A stretch of 64,000 nt of DNA from Fulvia fulva (GCF_020509005.1 NC_063020.1:558001-622000); one strand, 5' to 3'; positions 53,354 to 64,000 are shown, counted from the stretch's first letter. A program made the numbers and translations. Notes: generated from the sequence alone by a model not told the origin.

Positions 53354-55939
53354 ATGGCCGACAGTGACGACTTTGGTTTGTCGTCCGAAGACGAGGCTGA
53401 GCTCTTGGATCTGGACACATCAACAGCTCCTACACTCAAACGCAAAGCCGATGCTGCCAATGGCATCGTTTCGAAAAAATCTCGACCCAATGAGCCCTCG
53501 GACTCTGCTCGTGCACTCGCCAACAAAGTCCTCAAACAGCGTCTTGGTTTGGACGGCTTCCGGCTGAAGCAGGAGACGGCCATTGCTAGACTGCTCGATG
53601 GCGAAAGCTCTGTCGTCATCTTTCCCACGGGAGGAGGCAAGTCGCTATGCTACCAAATCCCGGCCTTATGTTTCAAGGAGCTGGATCTACAAGGCCACAC
53701 AGGACGATCGGCAGGCGAAGGCGGCATCACGCTGGTGGTCTCGCCGCTCATAGCACTCATGAAAGACCAAGTCGACGCTCTGAAGCGACGTGGTATCTCA
53801 GCAGCGGTGCTGAACTCCACCAACTCGAGAGACGAGTACATGGCCATAGTCGAGTCAATGCGCAACGGAACACTCGACATTGTGTACTGCGCACCTGAGC
53901 GTTTGAACAACGAGGGCTTTGTCTCTTCGATGGCAAATGTTCGCGGCGGCGTCCGACTTCTTGCTGTGGATGAGGCTCACTGCATCTCTGAGTGGGGACA
54001 TGCTTTTCGACCCGACTATCTGAAGGTCGCTCGCTTCGCTAAGGAGATCAAAGCGGAGAGAGTCGTGTGCTTGACCGCGACAGCCACACGGCAGGTTGCT
54101 GAAGACGTGCGCAAAGCATTCAATGTACCAGAGGATGGCGTCTTCCGCACGACCACCTACCGCCCGAACCTCAGACTGCACGCTGAATCATACCAGACGA
54201 AAGCCGAATCTTACCCTAGGTTACAAGCATTTCTGCAGGCTCACCCAGGTTCTTCCATTGTATATGTCACCACTCACAAGCAGGCCGAAAGCCTCGCTGA
54301 GCAGCTGCGCAAGCATTCATTCAAGGCTCGCCACTTCCATGCTGGCATGAAACCGAATGAAAAGCTGGACTGTCAGGAAGCATTCATGCGTGCCAATGAT
54401 TTGATCATGGTCGCTACGATTGCCTTCGGCATGGGCGTGGACAAGGCAAACATTCGTAATGTGGTCCACTACGACATCCCGCGGTCCCTGGAAGGCTATT
54501 CTCAAGAAGTTGGAAGAGCTGGCCGCGATGGTCTCGAGAGTCACTGTATGCTCTATCTGTGTGCTGAAGACCTCCATATTCGAGAGAGCTTTGCGCGAGG
54601 CGACTTACCTTCCAAGCCATCAGTCGAAAAGCTTTTGAAGGAGGTGTTCTCATCGGTTCCTACGAGACCTCCGGAACGTCACATCGAAGCTAGCCTCTAC
54701 CACATGTCCAAGGAGTATGATATACGTGTAAGTCATCCATGGTACATTATTGTCATCGTTCTAGTACTGATGAAAGTACATGTAGCCCACCGTGCTCGGC
54801 AACATTTTCGCCCAACTTGAACTACGTTTCGAGCTTCTGCGTGCAACGACTCCAAAATACACACAGTACAGCTACACAGGCCTGAAAAACTTCGATTGGG
54901 ACAACTCTGCGAGTGCCATCGCCATACGCAAGAGTTCCAACAAGAAGAGCAAGTTGACATACGTTGACATTGACGAAGCATGCATGCAACATGGAGCCGC
55001 GCGTATGGAGGTCGTTTCGAAGCTGAATCACTGGAACGACGAGGGCTTCATCGAACTACGCACGGGCGGTGTGATCAACTTGTATCGCGTACTGAAGGAC
55101 TGGCCTCCATCTGAAAAAGAGCAGCAACGCATTACTGACGAGCTCTACGAAGATCTCGAGTCTAGAGAGCAGCAGGAGCTGCAGCGTATGGAAGAAGTCA
55201 CCGATCTAATCACTGGAGAAGCCTGCTTCGCGCAGACCTTGGCCGGGCACTTTGGAGACGCCCTTCCCGACGGTGCCAAGGAGTGTGGCCATTGCACTTG
55301 GTGCGAAACCCGCAAAGCTGTACCAAAAGTCAAATCACCTCAGCGTCCATGGGACCCCAAGAAGTTCGCGAGGATTTTGCAAGCTTGCCCGGATAGAGAT
55401 GATCCTCGATATCTGGCGCGCATCGCCTTTGGCATAAGCAGTCCTCGGATCACAGCAGCCAAGCTGCACAATAGTCCGGTCTTTGAGTCGATGGCGGATC
55501 AGGATTTCATGGTAAGGTTATCGAACTATGTATACCCGACCTTCCGATGCATGCTGACACGTGCCAGACTTTGCTGAAGGCCTTCACGGACATCTGCAAC
55601 AAGTGAGGATAGCTTCAACTCAGGTGTGTGAGCCGTTCTAACGAGCTCTCTGCACACAGGACCCCGACAAAATTGCCAGGTCAGCAAGCGGTGGGCCAGG
55701 GTGCCGCCAAGAAAGCGCCTCAGCTGCCGAAGACAGTAGGTAGAATTCTGCGCTTTGTGGCCAATCTTTTCCTGACATACCGAATGTAGGATCCGCAGGT
55801 CACTGCAGCGACTTCTGCTAAGCAGCATCGAGACCACTTCAAGCACTTCCAGGACGTGAGCTCCGACTTCGCAGATTACTGTGCTTCGAGAGGGATCAAG
55901 AATTGGCAACAATACGGCGACTACCAAGACAAACACTAA
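53354..55939 (+). CDS. RecQ-family ATP-dependent DNA helicase
   Basis: Five exons (53354-54727, 54786-55511, 55568-55602, 55660-55735, 55790-55939) with introns of 54-58 nt, all in phase; 786 residues. Helicase motifs in order: Walker A FPTGGGKS (about residue 90), SPLIALMKDQV, DEAHCISEWGHAFRPDY (about 205), TATATRQV, GMKPNEK, IAFGMGVDKANIR and QEVGRAGRDG (about 386). A RecQ C-terminal zinc-binding part follows, with CGHCTWC. No HRDC domain is clear. RecQ enzymes unwind 3'-5' and limit aberrant recombination. The overall form is nearer short RecQ/RECQL5-type proteins than the large Sgs1/BLM type. The last three exons encode an uncharacterised tail ending YGDYQDKH. If the 53216 ATG is used, the basic extension might direct some protein to mitochondria (inference). 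Confidence 0.9.
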
Positions 55940-56018
55940 CAACAGACATGCTCCACGCCGGCCTCTAATAACCCAACCAAAGCGCGCCTGTTTCTCGGCG
56001 TCAATGATGCTTAGAGCA

Positions 56019-56846
56019 TCATGGCCTGACTCTTCCCTGTGAATGCCGGCTGAGGTCCACACCATTGCTTTCAAGATCCTTTCTGCCCGTTTGCGAAGGA
56101 GGCGTTACCGCCTTAGGTGTGATCAGACCAGCCCAGCTGTACAAGACAATGCAGATAGCTTCCATCAAAAACATCATAAACGCCGTCACCCGGGCGCTGG
56201 GTGCCAGATAATAAAAGTGCGATCCAGGGTGAGCAAAGCTGACAACCACAGTGTAGATCATTCTGACGAGTAGGAATGGCAACACAGCGCAGCCGGCAAT
56301 GATGAGCTTGCGATCGGTGCTCGCGATGTAAGCCCTGCGTAACGCCGTCAAACCCGTCAGTCCCGCCAGAGCGAAGTAAATAACCAGAAACAGCACGCTC
56401 CCAGCCTGCCTCAACGCCTTCCCAGTATCTTGTTCACTCCCCTTGTCGCGAGACTCCATGGACCCGCCAACAATCGCCGAAATCAACGCCACGAGACCGA
56501 CAAGATGTATCGGCCGGAACACACTCTTGTTGAAGGCCCCTCCTGCCACGGCGGCGTAGATCCGTTCCAGCAGTCCTAGCAGGACCAATAGCAAGGGAGC
56601 TCTTCCTATGGAAGATGTGATGGCGACCGTTTCTACCAGGCTGGGGGAGTAGTCGTTGTTGGATTCCATGTAGAGGGTTACGGAGGCGCCGATGAGGCGG
56701 AGGATGGAGAGGAGGACGAGGTAGAGCCACCCGGAGGAGGGTGGGAAGCCTTGTTTGGTGCAGATGAAGAGGGCGGCGAGGAGGGAGGGGGAGAAGAAGA
56801 TAAGTTCTGCGATTGAGAGGTCGCCGCGGGAGGTGAGGTGGTGCAT
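56019..56846 (-). CDS. Seven-helix fungal membrane protein, DUF7702-like
   Basis: A single exon of 275 residues with about seven hydrophobic helices (AELIFFSPSLLAALFIC, GWLYLVLLSILRLIGASVTL, APLLLVLLGLLERI, HLVGLVALISAIVGG, SVLFLVIYFALAGLTGL, KLIIAGCAVLPFLLVRMIYTVV, VTAFMMFLMEAICIVLYSWAG). The arrangement, with an ER-I/V-x motif after helix 3 and LLVRMIY in helix 6, matches the fungal-only DUF7702 proteins of unknown function, which look like seven-transmembrane proteins. The C-terminus is short and charged. The gene converges on the RecQ gene with 79 bp between stops. The start lies directly after a CAC repeat. Confidence 0.75.
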   Translation of the reverse strand: MHHLTSRGDLSIAELIFFSPSLLAALFICTKQGFPPSSGWLYLVLLSILRLIGASVTLYMESNNDYSPSLVETVAITSSIGRAPLLLVLLGLLERIYAAVAGGAFNKSVFRPIHLVGLVALISAIVGGSMESRDKGSEQDTGKALRQAGSVLFLVIYFALAGLTGLTALRRAYIASTDRKLIIAGCAVLPFLLVRMIYTVVVSFAHPGSHFYYLAPSARVTAFMMFLMEAICIVLYSWAGLITPKAVTPPSQTGRKDLESNGVDLSRHSQGRVRP

Positions 56847-56847
56847 T

Positions 56848-56871
56848 GTGGTGGTGGTGGTGGTGGTGGTG
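56848..56871. repeat. (GTG)8 microsatellite next to a start codon
   Basis: Eight units. On the gene strand it reads (CAC)8-A-ATG, so it forms the last 25 bases of the 5' UTR of the gene starting at 56846. Confidence 0.9.
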
Positions 56872-58529
56872 AGTGCTTTGGTTGTCGTTGACGTTCCCCG
56901 GTGAGTGCTTTTGCCGATGCTGTCGGTATCTGTTGATGAATGGCTCTTGCTGACAAGGTTGTTGTCCTAGGTCTTGTGGGCGTTCTTGCTTGCGTGCTAT
57001 TGAGGATGTGGTGCTGCAAATTTTATTCGTGCATATGTTGATTGTGATACTGACAGAATAAACCGATACCGTCGACAAAATCCGACTTACATATGTTCTC
57101 AGCAATGGCACATCTTCGACAAGCACTATCAAGCAATCTGGCTGCCTTGACCAGCTTGTGGCTTTCATGAAGCTGCGGCTATACTGCGACACAGTCTATA
57201 CAGCACAAAACGAAGGACGTGTTGCGAGCGCAAAGATGGCCCAGATAGCTAAGTCCTCCCATCAATGCTGCACCGTCGTGATAGAACTGATCCTGCATTG
57301 GGATGATGCGATTTCTAGGCACCTGGCAAACCGAATGTGCGGCCCACGTGCTATGCCCTCGTGTGAAGCAGTAACTTCCTTGCAGCCTCGTGGTGCATCA
57401 ATGAGATCGATTGCTTCCGACAGTACCGCAGAGAGCTGGAAGAAACGGACTTCATCACACCAACGAACGCAAAAGCCCGCGCGACCACTACCCTACCTGG
57501 CCAAAGATCACGTGAATCTCTGCCGCTCAAGGATCATTAAAGATGCTCAGCTGGATATCCTTCTGAACTCTGGCTGGGCCTCTTACAAACAAGCATACAG
57601 GTTGGTGCCGGATGCCGAGAACCGCTCTACACAACAGAGATAGAGACGAGGTCTTTGTATCTCTGAGGAGGGGTGCAAAAGGGTGGCCAACCCAGAGCTG
57701 CCTGCAATCTACAGCTCAGTCGAGAACATCCGCACTGCCATCCGCAGCTCTCAGGTGATATGCAGGGCCCGTCAATGGCAATGCAAAGTGAAGCCAAGGC
57801 CGCTGCGCTAGTCCCGCTACAGCCACGCCGAGTTCGCGAATCCTCCGGAACCAAAGTGTATCGCCGACCACAAGCTACGCCATGTCATGCTTCTCAGATC
57901 CTGGAGTTTGTTGTCCTTCGAAGGGCCGCTGTAGCCTAACACGAGGCCACTACTGCGCAGTAATGTGATAGTGGCGACACGCGGTCCTGCAGTCTTGATT
58001 CCACACTCGGGTCCTGCAAACATAAGGCATAGTCGCGATGATCACCCGAGTCCAGCGATATTATGATTCGTCGTGCCGCCTACGATGACACTACAGGCAA
58101 AGCTATCGCTGATCCTGAGGCACTGCATCCGCACGGGACTATGCCATTAGCAATGGTCTACGAGCTGAATGGATTCAATCCTGCGACATCGCCCTAACCA
58201 TGGCTAGAGCCAATAAAGACCACCGGAGGTGTCGAATGCTGTTTGATAGTGCGCCATGCTGGTGGTATACTGACTGATGGATGTACTATTCACAGCCACG
58301 GCGCTCGTACTACCATGGTCGTAGCCCGGCTTGTTTGCGTGCATGCTCAGAGCTGAAGCGGCACAGTCGAACGGTATGTAAAGAGTTCGTGGCGCTCATG
58401 ATGTGGCCATGTGGGCCGTATGTGAAGTGAAGTGTTACGTTCGGACAGCCTTACAACAGTAACGAGGCTTGGCAGTCGCACCACGTTGACAAGGATCCAT
58501 AGTCAAGCAATTCAGGAACATCAAGCCAG
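56872..58529. other. Long intergenic stretch, 1.7 kb
   Basis: Contains the promoters of two divergent genes and several overlapping open frames (the longest a plus-strand 161-codon frame at 57158) with no protein-like order. No repeat or RNA gene noticed. Confidence 0.4.
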
Positions 58530-59737
58530 ATGGTGCGGCACGGCTTTTTACGACTCCGTGTGGATCTGCTAATGACAGCCAGGTGTACCTTGGACGCCCC
58601 TCACGAGGATGTCAAGCTTGCAAGACAAGGCGAATCAAGGTAAGCATCAATCTCTCAACACCTTCCTAAAACGGCAGGACTTGCGACGAATGGGGAGTGG
58701 CTGACCGGAGGAAGTGCGATGAAACACGTCCTGCCTGCCAAAATTGTGTCAAGACGAACCGAGAGTGTCCTGGTCTACCGACTGAAGCGGACCTCATCTT
58801 TCGTACTGTGTCGCCAGGTACGAGACGGAAACCGAAGAGCAGGAGTCGAAAGGGCAGTGATGATACCGAGAGTGGAGAGTCGCAGAGGTAAGGAAGGCGA
58901 CTGTGTTAACATGATATCTTTACTAACTCTCGGTGTAGTCGCAGTCCCGAGATCGAAGAACAGAGGACGCGACCAGAACAACCTCTAGTCTGGACGAACG
59001 ACAATCAGAATAGTCATGATGCCGCTCAAGCAACGCAACGGACACTCCTAGCAGCAGGACAAAAAACTCCATTGAGGGCGCCGCCTAGACCAAGCCCTTC
59101 GCCGGAGAGGCAAGCGACATCATCTTCACACCACACCAATCCTCCTACACCCACAGACCAAGGAGCCTCCACAGACTTCCTCGAAGCACTACGACCATTC
59201 CTCGCCGAAACATCAGAAGCCTCGCCCCTCAAAATAGCCACCCAAGCAGTCTCCCTCTCCACCATGGCAAAGCAATCCTGCCATCAACACCTCCTACCAC
59301 AAGCCCAGAATCAATACACGCGAGCCCTCCACGCCCTCCAAGAAGACCTCAAAAATCCCCATCTCACCCTCTCTGACGCAACACTTCTCACCGTCCTGAC
59401 CTTCGCTCTCTACGAGTCTAATTGCCAATGTACTTCCCCGCAGCAATCCATGGCAGCATGGGCGAAACATATCGACGGCGCGATCACACTCCTCAAATCT
59501 CGTGGTCTCGAACAATTGAATGAGAGTTCATCGTATCGGATGTTCCGCGCGATACGGGGACAGATTCTCGCGGGCGTGGGACCGAGGGCTCAGCGGGTTT
59601 TCGGGACGATTGGGTATGGGGCTTGTAGTGGGGATGAAGCTGGGAATGGGAATGCTGTTGCTGTGAGGATTAGGGGGATTTTAAGCGGGTGGCAGGGGTA
59701 TTTGGCGAGGTGGGAGTGCTGGGTTGAGGGAGGGTGA
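58530..59737 (+). CDS. Zn2Cys6 transcription factor, short form
   Basis: Four exons: 58530-58532 (only the ATG), 58583-58639, 58715-58887, 58939-59737; introns of 50, 75, 51 nt. The spliced start reads M-VYLGRPSRGCQACKTRRIK-CDETRPACQNC...CPG, the classic fungal binuclear zinc cluster (Cys spacing 2-6-6-2-6) preceded by the usual MVYxGxPSxGC. Supporting marks: branch sites TGCTAATGAC, CTGAC and TACTAAC before the three acceptors. A disordered Ser/Pro/Gln stretch and a fungal_trans_2-like middle region (ALYESNCQCTSPQQSMAAWAKHIDG, LLKSRG) follow. At 343 residues it lacks the usual C-terminal 150-200 residues and may be truncated; the last part is Gly-rich and unlike the family. The target genes are unknown. 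Confidence 0.8.
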
Positions 59738-60368
59738 AGAGAGCGATGGAGTGGTTTGAGGCATTTTGAAGCGAGGAGTCGGTGTTGAGGGCATGGAGTT
59801 GGGTAGAGATGTCACAGGCGCTCGGCGGAAGATACCATGTCAGTCTGCGACTTTTCACAAAGCATTACGGCCCAAAGCTATTCACAGAAATCAATCACCT
59901 CGTAGCCACGTCAATGGTTGCTACCGCAATTGGCACCGCGGTAGATCAGCCTGCCTTGACACTCCCAGGTATTAGATCAGCCAGGGCTAATCTCGAGCCC
60001 TACAGTCACATGAAACTCCATCGCCAACCTCATCATACAACGCAACGCGCCCAGCTCCTTGAGGAACGTCGCCGGCTATACCTGCCGTCCTGTATCCGGA
60101 CATACCACATACCACCTACATACGCGCGCTACATCCTTCTGCTTCGTAATGGTGGCCCCGATGTCGGGAATGCAGTCGTATATTTCGACGCAGGCGCATA
60201 AGTCCGGCCATGGCGATGCCAACGTCACGTTTTGCCAAAGTCGCGACTCCGTTTCTCATGGTCGGCTTCCGTTGAGTCGAGGTCGACTGGAGCTTGATGC
60301 TGGAACAGGGCCTCATTGAGTGCGGTGAGTATTGAGCATAGCGTGTGCTTGTGTTGCAGGGTCGAATG
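59738..60368. other. Intergenic between TF and decayed oxidoreductase
   Basis: About 630 bp. It may contain the missing 3' part of the regulator in decayed form, but I cannot recognise it. Confidence 0.35.
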
Positions 60369-60485
60369 TCGGAAGTTATCGAAAGGAATTTAGTAACTTA
60401 TAAGAAGCTATAAACTATACCTTAATAAGAAGTAAAGGGCTATCGTTATAGATATTCTATCCCTCTAAAGAGAGTATACTACCCC
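60369..60485. repeat. AT-rich scar with RIP-like dinucleotide pattern
   Basis: Over about 115 bp I count roughly 21 TpA and no CpA or TpG at all, sharply different from both flanks. Loss of CpA/TpG and gain of TpA is the mark of repeat-induced point mutation. It probably marks a short remnant of a silenced repeat or transposon abutting the oxidoreductase relic. Confidence 0.6.
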
Positions 60486-62359
60486 TACCGCCTCTTCGCC
60501 GTCCCCCCTCCTCTAATTAACTTCCCCGCCCTCTCCGCAAGCGCATAAACCGTCGCAGTCGGACGTGCCCCCAACTGAAACGGAATCACACTAGCATCCA
60601 CCACCCTCACATTCCCCGTGCCATAAACCCTCAAATCCCCATCCACCCCCAACTCCTCGGCAACATAGCACAACTCCCCACCGCATGCCAGCCCGGCCTG
60701 TAATGCTCCTTCCAATACTCCTTCCCCTCATCGTCGCTCGCGTCCTCACTCACTCTATCCGTGTTAGGTTCCAGCTCGACCGTCACTTCGGAGGATAGAG
60801 GTTTAGATGGGAAGAAGTTCCGCACGAAACGCGCGGAAGCGGTGTAGATGTCCCAGTCGTGATCCCAGGTGAACCAGTTGGGATCGATGGTAGGTTGGGA
60901 CCCGGCGGCTTGTGCGTTGCCCGCCGGAGATGTGGACGGAGCCGTGGGAGAGGGTGATTGAAGGTCAGGATTCGCAACCTATAACGGATGCGTTGAGGGC
61001 TTGGTTTACGAACAACTCAACGGCGGGGGCGCGGGTGTTGAAGATGTTGTCGTGTTGGATTTTGGAGGGATTTCCTTATCTGGACGGCAGAGAGGGTGCT
61101 GTTGATATGCTTCTCGATGGAATCTGCGTAATCCGACAGAGAGCCATTGACGCGATCTTGGAACTCGGGACTGCCATCTTGGAGGACATCTTCGTAAGTG
61201 AGGTGGAAGAGGAAGTTTGTTGTGATTTCATCACCGACGGGGTCTGGGAAGGTTATGGAGGATTTCTCGCTGCGGTTAAAGAAGAACGTGCCTTGGACTT
61301 GGTCTTGGAGGTTCTCGCCGACGCCGGGGAGGTCGATGATGGAGTCGATGCTGTAGTTGGAGAGGAGCTTCTTGTCACCGACGCCGGAGAATTCGAGGAT
61401 TGGGGCGGAGCGGTAGGCGCCTGCCGAGAGGATGACTTCTTTGCGGGCTTTGATTGTTTGCTCCTTTTCGGTTGAGGCGATTTCGACGCCGTCTGCTGTT
61501 ATGGCTTTGTTGTCGCCACCTGAGGGGTCCTTCCAAGCCAAGCGGATGCAGGTGGGCTGATCGATGAGTTCGAGGTTCTTGCGCTTTTGTGCTGGCAAGT
61601 AATATGCTTCTCTAGCAGACCAGCGGACTTGCTCTCGCTCGCCCTCGATGACGAATTGAGCAGGGTATGTAGCGAAGCCACGAGCGTTGCCGCCGTTGAA
61701 GTCTCGGTTGAGGGGCATGCTGAAGTTGTTTGCAGTCTTCTCCAGGATCTTGTGGAAGTCGGCGTTGGTCTCGGCGGGGAAGGAGACGTTGTCGTGACCG
61801 TTCAGGCCGTGGTAGTCTTCGTTGACGGTGTAGCCTCCTTCTTCCTGGTCGCTGCTTGGATGGGATAGTGTCTCGGATGATTTGTAGTACTCCAGTAGCG
61901 TATTCCATGACCAGTCTGCGTTGTTTACATCTCCCCAGATATCGATTTGGCTTGATTCAGGCCGAGAGTATACGTTACCGTTGATCTGCGAGGTGCCACC
62001 TTCGCAACGACCGTGATCAGCGTCTTTCCACGTCCCAAACGTGTGTGACTGGGGCTTTACTCACCAACGAGCTTGCCAGCAGGCAGCTCTTGTGTGTTAC
62101 CATTGGCATTCTCCTGCGGTGTACTCGTATAACTCCATCGATCTGGTGAATCTCCTCTGTCCTCACCACCCGGGCTCTCATTAACACCAGCATCGACAAC
62201 TAGCACACTGACGCTCTCGTCCACGCTCAACTTGTTGGCCACAGCGAGACCGTCAGTTCCACCTCCACAGATAATGTAGTCATACTCATTTTGCGATTGG
62301 GCATAAGAAGTTCAAATGAAAGAAGTAGCAGTAGCGAGCGTAAGAAGGGAGCGCATCAT
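60485..62359 (-). pseudogene. Decayed GMC-family FAD oxidoreductase (secreted type)
   Basis: From ATG 62359: signal-like MMRSLLTLATATSF, then a TGA at 62314-62312, then YDYIICGGGTDGLAVANKL (FAD dinucleotide fold), ELPAGKLV joined to GGTSQINGNVYSRP across a 65-nt GTGAGT...GAAG intron (62064-62000), and a long intact middle (IDLPGVGENLQDQVQGT). Downstream the protein is broken repeatedly: a frame change at about 61065-61095, TGA at 60967-60965 (inside GCES-PSITLSHGS), a frame change near 60920 before NAQAAGSQPTIDPNWF, and another near 60655 between [13 protein letters not shown] and [12 protein letters not shown]. The C-terminal [26 protein letters not shown] block is still readable. The order is that of a full glucose-methanol-choline oxidoreductase. 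With five lesions it should be inactive. Confidence 0.85.
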
Positions 62360-63261
62360 GAAAGAGTGGACGGAGCCTTACAGCTTCCAGAGATGGTGGA
62401 CTCACCGCAAGAACGCAACACGGAGAGGCGAGCGTGCTGTTATACTGCCATCAGGCTGCCATGAGCCAAGGTGTAGTTGCAGTGTAGTGGTGACATGGCT
62501 GGTCTGCGGAGCTATGCCCAAGTGCATATGCCAGATGTGTATGATCCTGGACAATTCCCAGGGTAACGTGGAGTTCCGTATCTGGGGTATCTTCTGCTTC
62601 ATCGAGGCAAGTTGATATCATTCTATCGTCGCCTCGCATACGATGGCATGCATCGCCAGGACTGATCGAGTAACTTCGTGTTCTAGCCAACGAATCTTGT
62701 CTATGCGAGCTGTTCCGGCTGCGTTGAGTTGAGATCTGTACGTAAGTCGCCAAGGTCGCTAGACAAGGAGGAAGTTGGTTTTGACTATAAGCCATCGTTT
62801 GAGAGGTCCTTACCCAGGAATGCGATCGAGAGCGACATGACTGCAGTTGCGACATCTTCGCCATGACCCCGATCTTGTCAAGTCTTGCCAAAACAAGTGA
62901 TCTTGCTTGCGTAGACAAGTTGCGAAGTACATGATCGGCCTGTAGAGACGCGGATAGCCTCGCTGTGCGCGCACACCGTCTCTTTCGCATTCGTTTGGAG
63001 GTCGGGTTGCGTGAGGGTGTGTTTGTCGAGTGGCGTGATGCCGTCTTTGCTCTGTGTCGTCATCATCAGGCCGTCTATAGGTACATGTATGAAGAGTGCC
63101 TGAGCCTTTCACGTCGTGAGTGCCCGATGCGAAGAAGGTGGTCCGCACTGTCGTTCATAGGCCGGGTGGCCTTGAGCCCGATCCCAGACGTTGAGCTGAG
63201 TTATGCCAGTGTGCGGCCTTCGCTACCCCATGCGACATTCAAACATCCATGAAGGCCGATC
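62360..63261. other. Intergenic, 0.9 kb
   Basis: Contains only short overlapping frames. It holds the promoter of the former oxidoreductase and the ERV1 3' flank. Confidence 0.4.
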
Positions 63262-63870
63262 TCAATCGCACCTGCCATCTTTCCAACCAGTCCGCCATCG
63301 CTCCTCCCATTGATTGCAATCAAACTCCTTCTTGCCCAACTTGACATTAACCGCATTATGCGCCCCACACATCCATCGTCCAAAGTCATCTCTATTACTG
63401 ACTTTCGGGTCATTGCCATCTTTCATCCATGCTCGAAAGTCATCCGCGCATACCCAGCACGGGTACATGTTGCCAAACAGACTGATGAACTGTTTCGTCT
63501 CGGCTTGCTGCGTGAAGGAGGGTCGTTCTGGGTAGTTCGCCGTCATGGTATGTAAAAGTGTCCATGTCGATCGTCCGAGCTCTTCGACGTCGGGTGGGCA
63601 TGCTGAGGGTTGTGCTGGCGGGGTGGGTTTGGTCTTTGCGGCTTGGCCCATCATCGTCTTCCATGAGGCGGACGAGGTACATGTGCGACATCTTGCATGT
63701 TGTCAGCTTCTTCACTTCATCACGCCCATGCATCATTTGGCGTACGGCTGGCCATCGGGCCCAAGCACAACACCTTTCGGTAATGGCTTGGCCTGCTCGC
63801 CGCGCTCTTGTGCGCGTTGTGCCTGTATGGGGTCGACCAAGGTCTGGCCATCCGGCGATACTCCCGCCAT
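63262..63870 (-). CDS. ERV1: Erv1, FAD-linked sulfhydryl oxidase of the mitochondrial disulfide relay
   Basis: Two exons (63870-63746 and 63691-63262) across a 54-nt intron (GTACGC, branch CTGAC, acceptor AAG); 184 residues. Splicing gives PKGVVLGPDGQPCRTCTSSASW, restoring the N-terminal CxxC shuttle pair of Erv1. The Erv/ALR core follows: CPPDVEELGRSTWTLLHTM, FSLFGN-type helix, YPCWVCADDF (active-site CxxC next to FAD), and CGAHNAVNVKLGKKEFDC (structural disulfide). Erv1 re-oxidises Mia40 in the intermembrane space and also supports cytosolic Fe-S protein assembly (family knowledge). The reading frame stays open to the window edge with another ATG at 63930, so the start may be further upstream. 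Confidence 0.93.
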
Positions 63871-64000
63871 CTTCTCAACAGCACAGGCGAAGCGCGACAA
63901 GATGGGAAAGTCGATTGCGGTGACGGGCATCTCTCCCTCTTCCAGATCATCGCGATGCCTGACAAATCCACTGCCAGGCCTCAGGACATATCGTCGGCAG

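Noticed and set aside
57158..57643. 161-codon plus-strand frame
   Set aside because: Composition is irregular with no domain or splice support; probably chance in a long gene-free stretch.
62000..62064. Extra frameshift in the oxidoreductase between GKLVG and GGTSQ
   Set aside because: A canonical GTGAGT intron of 65 nt explains it; I do not count it as a lesion.
63692..63745. Apparent TGA break in ERV1
   Set aside because: A 54-nt intron (GTACGC...CAAG) removes it and restores the conserved CxxC shuttle motif.

Overview
The window looks like nuclear DNA of a filamentous ascomycete, most probably a dothideomycete (inference). Evidence: short GT-AG introns, mostly 48-80 nt, with CTNAC-like branch sites; orthologues of fungal Sgd1, Vac14, fimbrin, Rpb5, Srp14, Erv1 and mitochondrial uS17; fungal-specific families (Zn2Cys6 regulator, DUF7702-type membrane protein, HET-protein debris); and about one gene per 2.2 kb on both strands. 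I see no bacterial, organellar or viral genes.

Layout: 0-5 kb holds three related F-box-like genes (the first cut by the window edge) with an uncharacterised frameshifted gene between them. 5-7.5 kb has two very small genes and an intergenic stretch with a perfect CACGTG palindrome. 7.5-9.4 kb is an LtrA-like membrane protein. 11-17 kb holds two uncharacterised minus-strand genes, both with a beta-rich segment resembling the Tfb1/p62 PH-like domain; the larger is crossed by two in-frame TAG codons. 18-21 kb is a divergent SRP14/SGD1 pair. 21.7-26.9 kb encodes a 1,714-residue protein built from duplicated, unrecognised modules. 27.8-31 kb has a Thr-repeat GPI-type secreted protein facing fimbrin. 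31-38.5 kb is a stretch of damaged genes: a HET-protein remnant, a large conserved fungal gene with three lesions, and a nuclear-looking gene with two compensating frameshifts. 39.5-56 kb is mostly intact: an unknown 182-aa protein, RPB5, VAC14, an M43 metalloprotease, a DHA1 transporter, a DUF998-like protein, MRPS17 and a RecQ helicase. 56-64 kb has a DUF7702-like membrane protein, a Zn2Cys6 regulator whose start codon is alone in its exon, a RIP-like AT-rich scar, a badly decayed GMC oxidoreductase and ERV1.

The genes do not form one pathway. They are housekeeping genes (transcription, ribosome biogenesis, SRP, actin bundling, phosphoinositide control, DNA repair, mitochondrial disulfide relay) mixed with accessory genes. 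The most notable large-scale signal is that intact housekeeping genes alternate with genes carrying nonsense codons or frameshifts. This fits decay of duplicated or dispensable genes, or an assembly with residual errors. The best candidate for an undescribed system is the modular 1,714-residue protein at 21.8-26.9 kb. All exon structures are my own reading of splice sites and have no transcript support.
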